A stretch of 64,000 nucleotides of DNA from Vermamoeba vermiformis (Eukaryota > Tubulinea > Echinamoebida), in contig JBEWZL010000053.1 of the NCBI GenBank assembly GCA_045837725.1, positions 1-64,000 on the forward strand, given 5' to 3'. Position 1 is the stretch's first letter. Each line of letters starts with the position of its first letter. The translations under genes were made by a program, and so were the position numbers. Below the pieces are notes generated by a model. That model was not told the origin of the DNA. It saw only the letters and a program-made list of their open reading frames with translations, and did no database searches. Below are positions 33,335-45,804 of the stretch, piece after piece.

Positions 33335-36300
33335 ATGGGCACCTCACCTTTTCATTTAGGTACGTTTTCCTGCTATTACATCTCACTTTTCATCGGATCT
33401 AACAATCCATACAAATTCACATTGCTCGTCAAGGTTCTAATTGGTCATTATATTAATTAGGATGGGTAGCTCTTCTACTAGTATGTTTTCTGTCACCTAG
33501 CATGAGTGCATTGTTGCAAACCGAAAAGGATGTGATGGTCGAGTTAGCAAACGAGTGGAAATTATGGAATACCACAGCTGATTTTTGCTCGTTAAGATAC
33601 ATCAATTGCACCGTTTTGGGAGGTTCAGTTCAGGTGATGTAAGTAAACAATATCTTTCGAAATTCATGTGCTTATCTATAAAATTGCCGATAATGCACAA
33701 TTATATGCCATTATTTTCTTTAATTATTATGACTCGGCGATACTACATGGTAATTTTTTATAAAATCTGCGGCCTTACTGACCTATTGTTGCTTTTCAGA
33801 AATATTGCGGGCATGGGTGTTTCCGGGACCATTCCGCCATCAATCGGCAACCTCACCAATTTATTTTTTCTGTAAGTAGCTTAAATATCGAGTGATTGGC
33901 TAAATTTGACTGCAGTAAACTCGAAAATAATCAATTAACGGGGACGATTCCGGATGTGTTCAACAGCTTCACCAAGATAACGCTGTTTGTGTAAGTAGAA
34001 ATGGTGGCGACATCGATAATACATAAAACTGACGCATATTACTTAAAAGGAACCTTAGCGGAAATCAACTTACCGGAACCATTCCCCCAAGTCTCGAAAA
34101 TGTACTTTCGGTGTAAGAGCTCGTGATTTCTGACCAATGACACGGAATTAATAGCTAACTGCAGCGACTTGTCGTACAACTATTTAACCGGCACGATTCC
34201 ATTCAAGTACTTTCGATCTCTCTTAATGTACGTACTCTGCTCTCTCGATTAACAGCTTGACTAAACATTAACGAATTCGAAAAGAAATCTCGGTTCGAAT
34301 CAACTGACCGGCACTATACCTTCTGATGGAGTTTTCGATTTTGGTGCGACTCTGTAAGGAGCTTTGGTTTGTTACTACAGCCCAGATCTAACGGTATTTT
34401 GCAAAGCGATCTTTCTTCAAATCAGCTTACTGGGCCTATTCCACCTCAAATGTTCGACTTGACATCAAATTTAGCGCGACTGTAAGTTACTCCACTCTGA
34501 TCTCGAACGACCGAAGTTGACACGTGTCATCGCTTCTTGACGCGTCATTCTGATCTCTTACATGAAGTACCGAACTAATTTACGCAACAGGGATCTCTCA
34601 AATAATCAACTTAGTGGCACACTACCACCGATATTGAAATCTCCGCCATTATTGTAAGGAGATGTTTAATTGTACGGGAGGTGCGACAGCACTTAATTAA
34701 GAATTTCTTTATAGGAAATTTGCTTCGAATCGATTGAACGGTACTGTTAACATTCAATCTTCATCGCTTGACGTCATTGTAAGTGGAAATTCCGTTTCAG
34801 TCGAGATTATTATAGACTAATTGAAATAGGGACATTTCATTCAATGAATTTGAGAGCTTTAATAACTTGGGCGGCCTTTTCGCACAACTTAAATTGGATT
34901 ATTTGTAAGTAAAAATAATTGGCTTCATTGTTCGCTGATTTTTTTTGTAGGTACGCCAAAGGAAACAAATTCGCGTTTAATTTGACTACGGTCAGATTTT
35001 GGAACTTCTTTGCTAACGTGCTTGAATTGTAAGATATTTTGAGCCAAAAAATATTTCGAAGTATGCGCTTAATTTTAACTCTCTTATCCCTAGGGACTTA
35101 AGCTCGAACTTATTCGAATCGGAAATACCTAGTATTCCATTCTTGGTCCACCCGTTAACCATCAAATTGTAAGACTAGGTCTATGGTCGCCAGATCTGAC
35201 TAATTTCTACAGAAATTTGAGCAACAATAAGCTTCGTGGCACTATCCCAGACACCATAGTACAACTAACGAAAATGCAAGAACTGTAAGACTACATATAT
35301 CCACCTTTGTTTGTTTTTCGGTGAAGTTAACCAGATCTGTTAGGGATTTGAGTTTCAACAAACTATCCGGGGAAATTCCGTTTTCAATTAGCAAAATGAG
35401 GAGCGTAAAGATATTGTACGTCGATGATAATACCCTCCCTAACAAAAACTAACGTTTGTGCAGCAATTTGGAGTCAAATCAATTTCGAGGTACTTTTCCT
35501 GCAGCATTGGCTCAAGTACCATCGCTCGAAGAACTGTAAGTTAGATAGTAAGTTATATATATATGTTTAACTAATTGTTATCAGAAATCTTGAAAACAAT
35601 CTAATGACCGGTACATTACCTGATTCCATCGGAGACATGCGACGATTGCAAAAACTCAAGTTGGCCGGCAATAAAATCAGCGGGACATTGCCAGAATCGA
35701 TCTTTGAATGCCCATTGGTCGAGTTGTTAGAAGTATTTCTGCCGTTCATGAATGATGACTTAACTTTTTGCCAGGTCATTGAGCAGCAATCAATTTAGTG
35801 GCGCATTAGTGATCAGTCCGAATAGTTCTCATTCGCTAAAACTACTGTAAGGCATTGCTATTTATAGCTCAGTATTTGTCATTGACATTTATTTTTGGCA
35901 GCGATCTTCAAGACAATCAATTTTCAGGGCCTTTTCCCACGGACAATTTCAACCTACTCTCGGAGCTGTTTCAATTGTAAGGATCTTTTTTTCAGTGATA
36001 GTGCAACTCTGACACTTTACTAAGGAACCTCGCCGGCAACAGATTCGTTGGTTCGTTCGCACCAAATATGGAACTGCAGACGTGTTCTGTGGCTGGAAAT
36101 CAATTCTGCTGCGCTGCAAATTCATCGACAGCGTGTGCCTCGAATACACCATGTAAGATTATGATATAGGCGTGATTAAACTTGACTTGTGACACTTTGA
36201 CAGGTTCATTGCCCGTACTACATGTTTCCGGAAATTACACGCACAATGTGTCTACTACAACGTACCAAAGTAAGCGGGTGTAATGTTATCCTATGCTTAT

Positions 36301-37254
36301 ACTAACGCTTCATTAACTAGCGATTGATGTGCAAAGTGACGGAACTTTAATTTTCAACGTTGACACTTCATTCGAAGCCTACTGTTTGACACTCGATGGC
36401 TTGGTTGCCGTGAACATGCCGAGAGATAATCAACTAGAAGAAGGGTCTAGCACAGTAGAGCTATTTAAATACGGAGTATTGTATTCAACGCCGCCAACAG
36501 ATCAATTCTACATCGTCGACAATGAGAAGTGCGTCGACTACTCAATTCAACAGTGGATTATTACAGAGCCGAATAATGACCAGTTTGGAAGTATAAGCGT
36601 CGTATTATCAAAGAACCGAATCGTTGGATGCGTGGATCTATCTGAAACAGAGTCGCTGATCATTGGCTTGGTGGTTGGACTCGGATCCCTGTTAATTTTG
36701 GCGGGAATTGTCATTCTGATCTTGTGGAAGAAAGGAAAGCTACGAAAGAATATCAGACCCATATCAAAGACTATGTTGAACGTATTATCAGCCGAAAGGT
36801 CCTTTTTGACATCGGTTTCATCACTGAAAGTAGAAAAAGAACTTGGATCCGGCAGCTTTGGCAAGGTCTATATTGGTAAATGGCATCAAACTAAAGTAGC
36901 TCTGAAATTCTGCAACGTTCCTGGAAAAATGGATGAATTTCTTCAAGAAGCTTCGTTGATGATGAACTTGACGCCGCATCCGAACGTGTTGCAGTTGCTA
37001 GCTATCAGTATTGATGGTCCAGAGCCAGTCATAGTTTTAGAATATTGCGATGAAGGTGCATTGGACATTCTGCTCTTCGATACAAACGAAAGAGTCTCGC
37101 AAGAAAAACAGATCGCCTTAGCAACAGGTACGAATTTATTTCTTCAATTCAATAATATTATCTAGTAGATATATAGTAATATGATACATTAGGTGTTGCT
37201 AGAGGCATGCTTCACTTGCACCAAAATAACTTGATCCATCGAGATCTGGCCGCA
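33335..37254 (+). pseudogene. LRR receptor protein kinase, kinase domain cut at the catalytic loop
   Basis: About 23 exons encode a signal peptide (WVALLLVCFLSPSMSA), an N-terminal cap, then 15 or more plant-type LRRs, mostly one per exon (33800-33871, 33916-33990, 34050-34112, 34165-34227 and so on), almost all in the same intron phase. Next come a Cys-rich cap, a transmembrane helix (LIIGLVVGLGSLLILAGIVI) and a kinase with the glycine loop GSGSFGKV, the VALKF lysine and LEYCDEG. The last exon (37193 on) ends at LIHRDLAA, then stops six residues later; the DFG and APE motifs are missing. The exon at 34715-34778 is also out of phase with the next. Two lesions suggest a pseudogene, possibly truncated by the sequence that follows. 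Confidence 0.82.
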
Positions 37255-37500
37255 ATTCTCTTAAGAGAAGATTGAGTCGCGATAAGATGCCAGGAGAATT
37301 GACGCAGAAAGAAGAGAGCACCCACGAGAGCACAGGGGCTGTACAGTATTTTGTATTGTTTAGAAGAGTAGTGAAAAAAAAATAGCCGCCCAGGGCGAAG
37401 AGAGGAAGAAAAAAAAAAAACATAGCGGAGGAGGAGAGGCGAAAAAACCCACGGAGGGCCGGGGGCCCCTATCCCGTGGTGGACGGATGGCAGTCCGTAC
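37255..37500. other. Junction segment with palindrome and homopurine runs
   Basis: Directly after the truncated kinase the sequence changes character. It begins with the perfect palindrome TTCTCTTAAGAGAA (37257-37270), runs through purine-rich strings with two poly(A) tracts (near 37373 and 37410), and ends in a GC-rich block (GGGCCGGGGGCCCC, near 37456-37470). It has no matching kinase continuation. I read it as a rearrangement or insertion scar. Confidence 0.45.
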
Positions 37501-39240
37501 CAGATGCGAAGCTCGGTCAGCTTGGTTAAAGTCGATAAATAGCAGTAATCTTCGTCCGAGGCAATCTGATGGATGCTAAGGCTGTCCAATGCTGTCAAAG
37601 TTGAAAAATAGCTGCAATAGTGTGTTTGGCGCGGATGGAACGAGAGCGATTTTAACGTTGTTAAAGCAGACACATACGTGTAATCAGTACTAGAATGTGT
37701 CATCCAATCATGGTTAAATTCTAACTTTGTCAAGCTCGTCAAACCGGTAAATCCGGTGAGCAGGCTGGAAGGTGAGGGAGTTATTATCAGACGCTCCAAC
37801 TTTGGCAAGTTCGAAATTTCAGCGGAACATCCTTTGAGTTTCAGCCAGTCCAAATTTGTAAAAATTGTCAGTGGGAAGCCAAGTTCAGTGTCTCCGTTGT
37901 TAACTTCAATCTGCAAACATTCCAAACGAGTTAGTTGCGATATCGCTGACAGGTCTTGAAATTTTTTGTTTTGGGTGCCAATGTAAAGCTCTCTCAGTGA
38001 AGTTAATCGCGAAAAGTAGCTCAAATCTAACGGCCTGCAAATTGTAATTTGCAACTTGTTCAAGTCCGTTGGTGCGAATGATAGTCCATCGCCTTCCATT
38101 GGATCTATATTCAAGTACTCTAATGACGTCAGTGCTGCCAACCATTGATATGAATATCTTTGTCGTGGATTTACATGCAAACTGTCATCCGTTTCGCTGC
38201 TCGATTCATTTTCTTCGAGCGGTTCAATCTCGTTGTCATTATCATTATCATCTGAACCATTGGGTTCTTCTTGACCGTTATTATCGTTATCATCACCAAT
38301 GTCGTTATTATTTGCACCTTCGTCTGCTGCAAGCTCTTCGTTCTGCTCATCGTCACTGTCGCTGTCATCGCCCAAAATATCCAAATCCAAAATGAACTCC
38401 TTGAGATTGCGCAACTTGTCAACTGCTCGCTCGATATATTGCTCCTGTGCTTGGAACAACTCTAAGAACGTCAATTTCGTGCTGTTCAACTCGTGGATCT
38501 GACCTCCAGCAAAACAAATGCTTTCAAGCGAAGTAAGCGATCTTAATGATATATCATCGCCTTTATGATTCCGAACTGAAAATTGCAACTCTTTGAGGTT
38601 ACCCACGTTCTGAAACCAATTTTCGGCTGTGCTGTGGGCGACGTCCGGCATGTAGATTGAGAGATACGTCATTTTTGAATAAGGCCGCTCGAATAAGTTA
38701 ACTTCAAGGTCATGATCTAGTCCTATAGACAAGCTTTGCAACTTCGTCCATTGTTTAATAGCTCTTAGAATCATTTCTTTGTCGACTTCCTCGCTGCTCC
38801 AAGGTAGGTTGAAACTGGTAAGGTGCTGCAGGCTCGTTATGGCCTCTAATGGTATATTGTAGTCGTGATTGGCTACTGTTAACTGAGTGAAGGTTAGGCA
38901 ATGCTGTCAATTTGAACCATTCTGCTTCGACATCGGATTCGTCTTCGTCAAGATCGTCAAACGAGAGATCCGTCAAATTTGTCAGTCGGAGTAAGTGTTC
39001 ATTGATATCTTTTAAGCTCTTCATGATGTTCTTACGAAAATTAAGACTGATTGGCTTGGTGTAGGACGAAAGCCGATCCACGATCTTCGGCCACTCTGAA
39101 TGCTTCGTCAAATAAATTTCAAATTCTCTGTAGTCAACTATATTGAACCATTCTCTGCATGCTAGGCGGGCTAATCTTCTCGTTTGGTCATCGCAGATAT
39201 TTAAAATAATTTTCTGAAGTTCTTTTGGTATATCCTAAAT
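37470..39240 (-). pseudogene. F-box/LRR protein, frameshifted
   Basis: The minus strand encodes an F-box (DIPKELQKIILNICDDQTRR, then CREWFNI) near 39235-39130, followed by many irregular LRRs (LTSLESICFAGGQIHEL, LTSLEYLNIDPMEG, LTSLRELYIG, LTKLEFNHDW). A very acidic Asp/Asn/Glu insert lies at about 38180-38370. The frame shifts by one base near 38895: upstream reads ALPNLHSV, while the LRR continuation LTVANHDYNIPL lies in the next frame. The open frame then continues to about 37470, and its last part runs antisense into the truncated kinase. No first coding exon with a matching phase was found. It was likely a Skp1-binding substrate receptor. Confidence 0.65.
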
Positions 39241-39816
39241 AAATAATAAAGATGACTTAGTCGAGCGAAAATTCTAGTAAATACTGGCAGCTACCGAATT
39301 GTAGATTTAATTAATGCCAAAAAATACCAACTGGATCGTTCGTTTTTACGCACCATTTCTTTTCCTTCGGCGCCAGTTAGCAGTGGTCCTTGCTTGGAGG
39401 TGATAGCAAGGTTGCAAAATGGTATTATTACATTTTTCTCGTTTTGTCCGCGTCAGGGGACTTGACAGGAATAAAAAATCAGTTCTTTGGGACCAAACAT
39501 TCAATCCTAACGGTATACCAATTGGTGTATCATTGTTTTATCAACTACTTGTTGCTAAACTCTCTTAATGCTGTTTGGTGCTCTTAGTATTTTTCCGGAT
39601 TAGAGATCTTGTTCGTTCCAGAATACATTCAAATAGAGTTTATTATTTACAATACAATTTGATTTCCGATTCGAAAATAAATTGCTACAATCGAAGACAA
39701 TAGCTCGCTCAACAAAATTAATAAAACAAACGCAGCTGCAGATCTCGATCTCGCGACTCATTCTCGATGAATTAAGTTAAATCTAACATCTAAAACGTAA
39801 AGGAGGTCCTATATAC
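39241..39816. other. Intergenic, no gene seen
   Basis: AT-rich stretch between the F-box/LRR fragment and the 3' end of the acidic-protein gene. An ATG at 39356 on the minus strand could open a first exon of the F-box/LRR gene, but no splice makes the phase work. Confidence 0.4.
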
Positions 39817-40877
39817 TTAAATATAGGCCTTGATTCTCTTCTTCGTCGAAACGGACATCGGCACATCCAGCTCAAGTCCGTTTCGCAAATAAACGTCTTG
39901 GTAAGTCTTAGCTGCCAATTCATGGGGCTTTTCGAATTGCTAATAAAATATGATTAGACGTGTTGCATTTTAATCATGGTTGGAAATCGAATTTGGATAG
40001 CAGATCTGATCCGCCAACTTTGCATAACAAAATTGCGCTCGGTAAATAAGCTCAATACTTACAATAGTCTTCGATCGTTCACGAGGACCATCTTCATCGT
40101 CAGAGTCTAAATAACGGTCGTGCCAGGTCTTAGCCATTGATTTCAACGGAATGTCAACAGGTACGGATGTGGCCAATTGACTCAACACCTCTGATGAATA
40201 GAGCAAATTAATATCATAACCACCGCTATAAATTATGTGCAAGTGCGAGTCACTATAACTACAGACATCAAATGCATTGAATGGATTAAATGACTTACCG
40301 TCCTCTTCTTCAACATTATCTTCGTCAATGAAATCGACTTTTTCTACAGAGAAGCAATTATTAGTCGATATGATCACTAAGAACTATTTAAGATCGAATA
40401 TAATAACGAAAGTAGCCTTATAATATTAATTAAACTAATTTATAAAATCGAAACTGAAGGTAAACGAAAAATTTAAACCAGATCTCGTAAAGTTTATAAA
40501 ATATTCAATTAGACAGTAAAAGACTAAGTATATGTAGTGTATTTACCTTGTTCTTGACTCTCTTCGTCATCGTCAGGCAAAAACTTCTCGACTGGCTTAT
40601 CGACCAGCGCATCTTCTTCAAACTCGAAAATTGCTGGACAAGAAACACGACTGTAAGTATCTACTAGCCAATCATGTAGTTGTTCGCGGGACAAAATATT
40701 GCTGGAGATGTATTTAGGAAAGTAAAGCTTCATATCCCGTTCAGATAAAAGAAGCTGATCGAGATCAGAAGATCGTTTTGAGATGCGAGCTTGTTGCCTG
40801 CAGGACACTAGAGGATGGTCTGGTTCAGCTACCAGGTATCGGCTATATATCGTTGAGTGAGGTAAAGCTTGCGCCAT
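39817..40877 (-). CDS. Acidic ~208-aa protein, unknown family
   Basis: Four exons (40547-40877, 40299-40343, 40063-40190, 39817-39939) close in frame to 208 aa. The N-terminal third (SERDMKLYFPKYISSNILSR, EQLHDWLVDTYSR) looks like a folded helical region. The middle is acidic and probably disordered (DDDEESQEQ, DEDNVEEEDG, DSDDEDGPRE). The C-terminus is amphipathic (KPHELAAKTYQDVYLRNGLE). I do not recognise a family. The composition suggests a nuclear or chaperone-type binding protein, but that is a guess. Confidence 0.7.
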
Positions 40878-41474
40878 ATTTTAATAAGACTTTTTAAGTA
40901 TTTTCTTGTGGGCGGTTCCAAATCCACGCTTGCCGGGTGCTTGGTACCTTGGCTTGAGTATAAATTGATTACACAAATGCTCGCGACGTCACGATTAAGT
41001 ACTTTTCTATCGGCACACGTGGGGTACGCTCCAAAAAGGGCGTTGATCTCAATTTTTCCGAATTGCACCGAGATCTCTGAGAATTTGCTCGCGGATCGAA
41101 CTTGATTCTCGAGAATAATACTCAATGCCAAAGAAAAGGATAAATTAAGCGCGATATAGCTTTAATCTCAAACAAATTTCCAAACTTTTTGTGCGTGTTA
41201 GGAACCGGATTTCAACCAAAAGGAAGTCTGAATTAGCCGATGTTACCGCCGAAACTTACTCTCAGCGTAAAAATAATGCATATTTTAGTAACGGCATTGC
41301 AATTTTGGCGCAGAACTCAAAACTGCACGCCAAACTTGGATCCGCACCAACAAATTTGATGAAAATTTAACAAATTAACCAGCAATATTATGTCCTCGCT
41401 ATATTAAATGTCCCGTATAAAATATGCAAATTTAAAAGGTAAGCAAATGTAACTATGGTCTCAAAATATTAAAG

Positions 41475-42480
41475 TTATGTTGGTGCACACGTACCAGGAT
41501 CTTCACTCTGTGACAGCTTGACAACAGATTTCTTCGTGATGGGATTGCTTTCACCAGTAGAGCTCGTCCTCCTGCTTCCAATACCAATACCTCCTCGCGA
41601 ACTGTCGCTAGAGTTCGTGGATGTACCAAGCAGATTCTGACGCTTTGACGGAGTATTGGGCGTTGCGTTCTTCGAGCCCAAACTGCCGCTGTTGCTCAAG
41701 CTATTTGTATTGGTGCTGCTAATAGATGTGGTGCGCGAGCCAGCTTTAATTGCGCCACTAGTGGATGGAACCTCCAACTTCTAATCCGAAGAGAATTAGA
41801 TCAAATAACGTAATCATCGCATATAATTAAGCTACTCGTATAATTAATATGAAATAAGCTGTAAATATTATGAGGAATCGGCGGTTGCACATTTGATTAC
41901 ACAAATCGTGCGTGAATCCGATCGAACTTTCTAGAGGTTTTTCGTCGCACATAGAGGCGAGAACAAATCTTATAATCGCAATTATTCGATAAATATTATA
42001 ATTAATAATAAATAGGTAATAATAATATTACGAAACGGAGAATACATACAGCCGCACCATCGGGTTTGGCAGCACTGAGCTTGGCTTGAATTGCTTTCAT
42101 CCAGCCTTCTCTTTCAGGTACTGAAGGCGCTGACAAATACCATACTCGTTGATTGGTTTCGATCTACAGATAAGCCCGTTAATAAAAGATTTTGGGCGGG
42201 GGAGATCGTATCTCGCAAAATATTAATAATAAATGCACAAATGTAAATATTAAATCGTGTCCTCGGTGTATAATAATACCTGGAATCCATAACCATCTCT
42301 GGCATGAGTACGGTCGTTAACAGTAACCGTGCCAGCTTGATTCAGGTTGATGAATCCCACGACTGGCTCTCCTTTATCCTTGAAATAAAACATCTTTTCG
42401 TCATCCATCAAGAACCAACGACGACGCCAGCTCTTCACGAGGCCTTTTTCTCCTTGTTTAAACAAATAGCCTTCCATCAT
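41475..42480 (-). CDS. PH-domain protein with Ser/Thr-rich tail
   Basis: Three exons (42280-42480, 42050-42163, 41475-41780) encode about 206 aa. The first 100 residues are a pleckstrin homology domain: MMEGYLFKQGEKGLVKSWRR RWF at the start, the strand FYFKDKGEPVVGFINL, and the closing helix with the invariant Trp (PSVPEREGWMKAIQAKL). The basic beta1-beta2 loop suits phosphoinositide binding and membrane recruitment. The tail is Ser/Thr/Asn-rich and likely disordered. The 3' end is uncertain: the frame stops at 41475, but a GTACGT donor at 41494 could lead to a further exon that I could not identify. Confidence 0.82.
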
Positions 42481-43159
42481 TTTGTGATCGTGTGGGTAAA
42501 GATTCAGTCGTCTTCAATATTACAAAATCATACAAATATAGATAAACAAATATTTAACAAATATATATGGTACTATGTGTACATTGGGTTATTAATTGCT
42601 GGCGATCTAAGCGCAAAATTGTCTTTGTCCGAAAATTTGACCGTCAAAATTAATTTTTTCAGCCAAAACCGTTGGTCATTTTTCTATTTCGCGCCTTTGA
42701 ACGACAGAACGGACGATACCAAAAGTCGAAATATATCGTGGTTGTCATATTTTTATTGATTTATACGTGATTAGTGCGAAGGTAAGAAACGCTAATCTGC
42801 TTCGGTTTTATTCTTGAATTATCGTTATTTAGTTTCAAATTCGACAACTATATCAATAAAAAAATGTCAATAAATAATTGTGATGGAAGTATACTGAAAT
42901 ACGCGATAGAGAATGAAATCGGAGTTATCGATCCGTTATTCATTTTCGCTTACCGCTCAAAAAATTACTTAACTATAATCTCGGCTTTTGAAATCATATT
43001 TATAGTGCAAATAACAAAAATAAATAGTATTGGACGGTATTAGAATAGTTCCGTCAGATCTACGATTTTCTAAAACTTTTCAGCGCGCGATACTAATCTA
43101 TTAATCAGAATTAGCAATAATCATCGAGGACAAACGATAAATATAAATCAATATTGGAG
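42481..43159. promoter_or_regulatory. Divergent intergenic region, PH protein and SMARCD-like gene
   Basis: About 680 bp separate the two divergent starts. It is AT-rich and has open frames only by chance. No distinct motif or RNA was recognised; both promoters must lie here. Confidence 0.4.
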
Positions 43160-45576
43160 ATGAGTCAGCCTCCACAACAGCCACCAATTCAATTGGTGAA
43201 TCCGGTTACAGGCGCGATCTCCACGGGCGTCCCTTCAGTGCAGTCACCTATGCAAACACCGCAAGGCATCATGCAGAATCCAGCACAATTCACAGCACAG
43301 AAATTCATACCAATGTACACGCCTGGAAATGCACAACAAGGTGGTATTCCCACAGGTCAACCGTCCTTTCCCGTGCACCAGTCCGTGATGTCAAACCCCG
43401 TGACGCCTAATGTCATCCCTGGCGCAGTAACAGTCGTCAAGCCTAACGTTATGACCGGTACGCCGATGCCAGTACCCGTGCAGATTCCGGGCCACACTAC
43501 CGTGAATTTTCACCCGACCCCGAGTACGCCTGGCACACCCGTGACACCTGGTGCAGGCACACCTTGGGGTATGAATCCTACCGTGTCCCCTGCAACGCCT
43601 AAAGGAGGATTTCTTGTTGCCAATACACCGACCAAGGTATGGTTGTGGATCTACATTTGGTGGAGTTGCTAACAGCTTGTAGTTCTCGCCCATGCAAGGA
43701 CAAATCACACCTGGCACACCGGGTACACCGCACACACCCACTGCAACAGGACACCCAGTCACTCCTGGATCGGGCCAGGGCTCTAACACAGGTGGTAGCA
43801 ACGTCGCCACCGCGGCGAACATTCAAGTGTTGGCTGCACAAATCCCCGCAGTGTTGACGGGCATTGACATGCGGCGAAGAGATTGGCCAGCAAGACGAGT
43901 GGCCAGAGATAAGGATGAAGAGACTCAAGAAGAGGTACGTCAATCAACTCTCGTCTTATGTAGCCTTACTGACTTTGGTTCAATAGTTGCGATCATTTGC
44001 TGAGGACTCCAAGTTGTTTGGCCGACTACTGGCCTTTGAGAAATTAGTTGACGCGAGCATTAAGAAGCGTCACACGCACATCTCCGAAGCATTGCCTCGC
44101 GAGAACAATCAAACAGTGACCGTGACTCGTGTTCTTCGTCTATGTATATACAACACTTTTGAGAACCAAGGCGGAACATATCAAAACGAAGCGGTAAGCT
44201 CTATTGACTTCAATTGAACACTTGACTAACTTTTACGTCAGGCTGGTGTTGGTGCCGAGCCTGCTTCATGGTCACTAAGGATCGAAGGAAAGCTCCGTGA
44301 AGATGTGAGTATTGCACGTGCGTATGGCATTGGAGCGGATCTAACATTCGTGTCAAACATAGGTACAGCAGCCTGTGAATACAAGGGTCAAGATTCCAAC
44401 GGACAGGAAGTTCTCATCATTTTTCAAGAAGATATTTATTCAACTCGACAAAGATTTATATCCCGACAATTGGCTAATAGAGGTATGTAATGTGTCCTCC
44501 TGAATCAAAGAACACGTGCTAAAATTTAAATTAGTGGAACAAAGATTCGTCAGCCACAGCGGACACAGAAGGCTTTGAAATCAAGCGTATTGGCTCAAAA
44601 GAATTCACAGTGAACTTGTTCCTGCATTTAGATCACAAGCCTGCACGTTACAAGTTATCACCGCAATTGGCACAGTTGTTGCAACTGAACGATTCATACA
44701 CTAAAACACACGTCATTTTAAGTCTATGGCATTACATTAGGGTGAGTAGCTTAGTATACTATGCACGATATTATGGATATTAATACGATATTATTGTAGA
44801 GAGCAAAGCTGCAAGATGCCGAACAACGATCTGTTGTGCACTTAGACGAGCCTTTGCGACAAATTTTTGGCGTGTCAAAATTCGATTATGTTGATATCCC
44901 CAACTTATTACAACAGCACTTGGGACCTCCTGATCCTATTCAATTAAGCTATACTATTAAGTAAGTACCAACTAAGCGCGACTGAAGCAAAGCTCGTGCC
45001 TAACATAATTTCAGATTGAGCGGAAATCCTGAGAATCACGAGCAATGGTACCAAATCCCTGTCGAAGTTGAAAACCCTGCCGCCACCTTGAAGACTAACC
45101 CTAATACTAAGAAAGAAATAGACACCCTAAACCAAAAAGTAAGCTCGGATCCGTCACTTGGCAGTACCAAGATCTAACATTTCCATTGAATAGATACACG
45201 AGAATATTTTGAAAATTAAAGAAAAGAAGCGAAAGCGAGAGTTTTTCGGCGAATTTGCTGACGATCCTGTTGGCTTTATGAACGATTTTTTGACCTCACA
45301 AATCCGCGATCACAAAGTACGTACCAGAGACCTAATGCCTTACCATTTAACTTGGCACCACGTACTAATATTCGTATTTAATAGTATGCACGTACTATTG
45401 GTCGCGACATTGAAGAAGAGAGACACGCTTCGTACTACCGAAATCCGCTGATTAAAGATGCAATCAATCAGTACCTCCAAAAGCTGCCTATGAAACTCGA
45501 AGTCGAGTACAATGGCATGGAGGCAGACACTAATAGCATTAATGGCGATGGTGCAAATTCCACCAGCGAAAAATAA
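43160..45576 (+). CDS. smarcd: SMARCD/BAF60 (Snf12, Rsc6) subunit of SWI/SNF, SWIB domain
   Basis: Ten exons (43160-43636, 43683-43934, 43987-44193, 44242-44304, 44363-44482, 44535-44741, 44800-44960, 45015-45138, 45194-45316, 45385-45576) give 641 aa. The N-terminal ~235 residues are a low-complexity Pro/Thr/Gly/Gln tail with repeated TPGTP units. The conserved part follows SMARCD: RRRDWPARRV, SFAEDSKLFGRLLAFEKLVD, DRKFSSFFKKIFIQLDKDLY, then the SWIB/MDM2 domain (KPARYKLSPQLAQLLQL to FDYVDIPNLLQQHLGPP) and a C-terminal helical region. The protein is a core subunit of ATP-dependent SWI/SNF chromatin remodellers and links them to transcription factors. All intron phases close. Confidence 0.95.
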
Positions 45577-45804
45577 GTGGATCCGATCAACCACAATTTT
45601 GTAATAAAACCTGTCTTAGTAGCATGCCGCAAGCACAGTATAATATGAGTACCCTTAATATCCTTTTGGCAGCGACGGAAATTCTGGCCGATTTTGTTGT
45701 TCGAAAAAGTCAAAATTTAATGTTATTGTAATTGATAGCGAATTCAACTGCTCATATTGCCCTAATTGCGTATATATATTGTAAATAATAGCAATTAGAC
45801 CAAT

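Noticed and set aside
37212-38774. Full 520-aa minus-strand open frame as one protein down to 37212
   Set aside because: The last ~90 codons run through purine tracts and antisense of the truncated kinase and lose LRR character, so the reading there is probably fortuitous.
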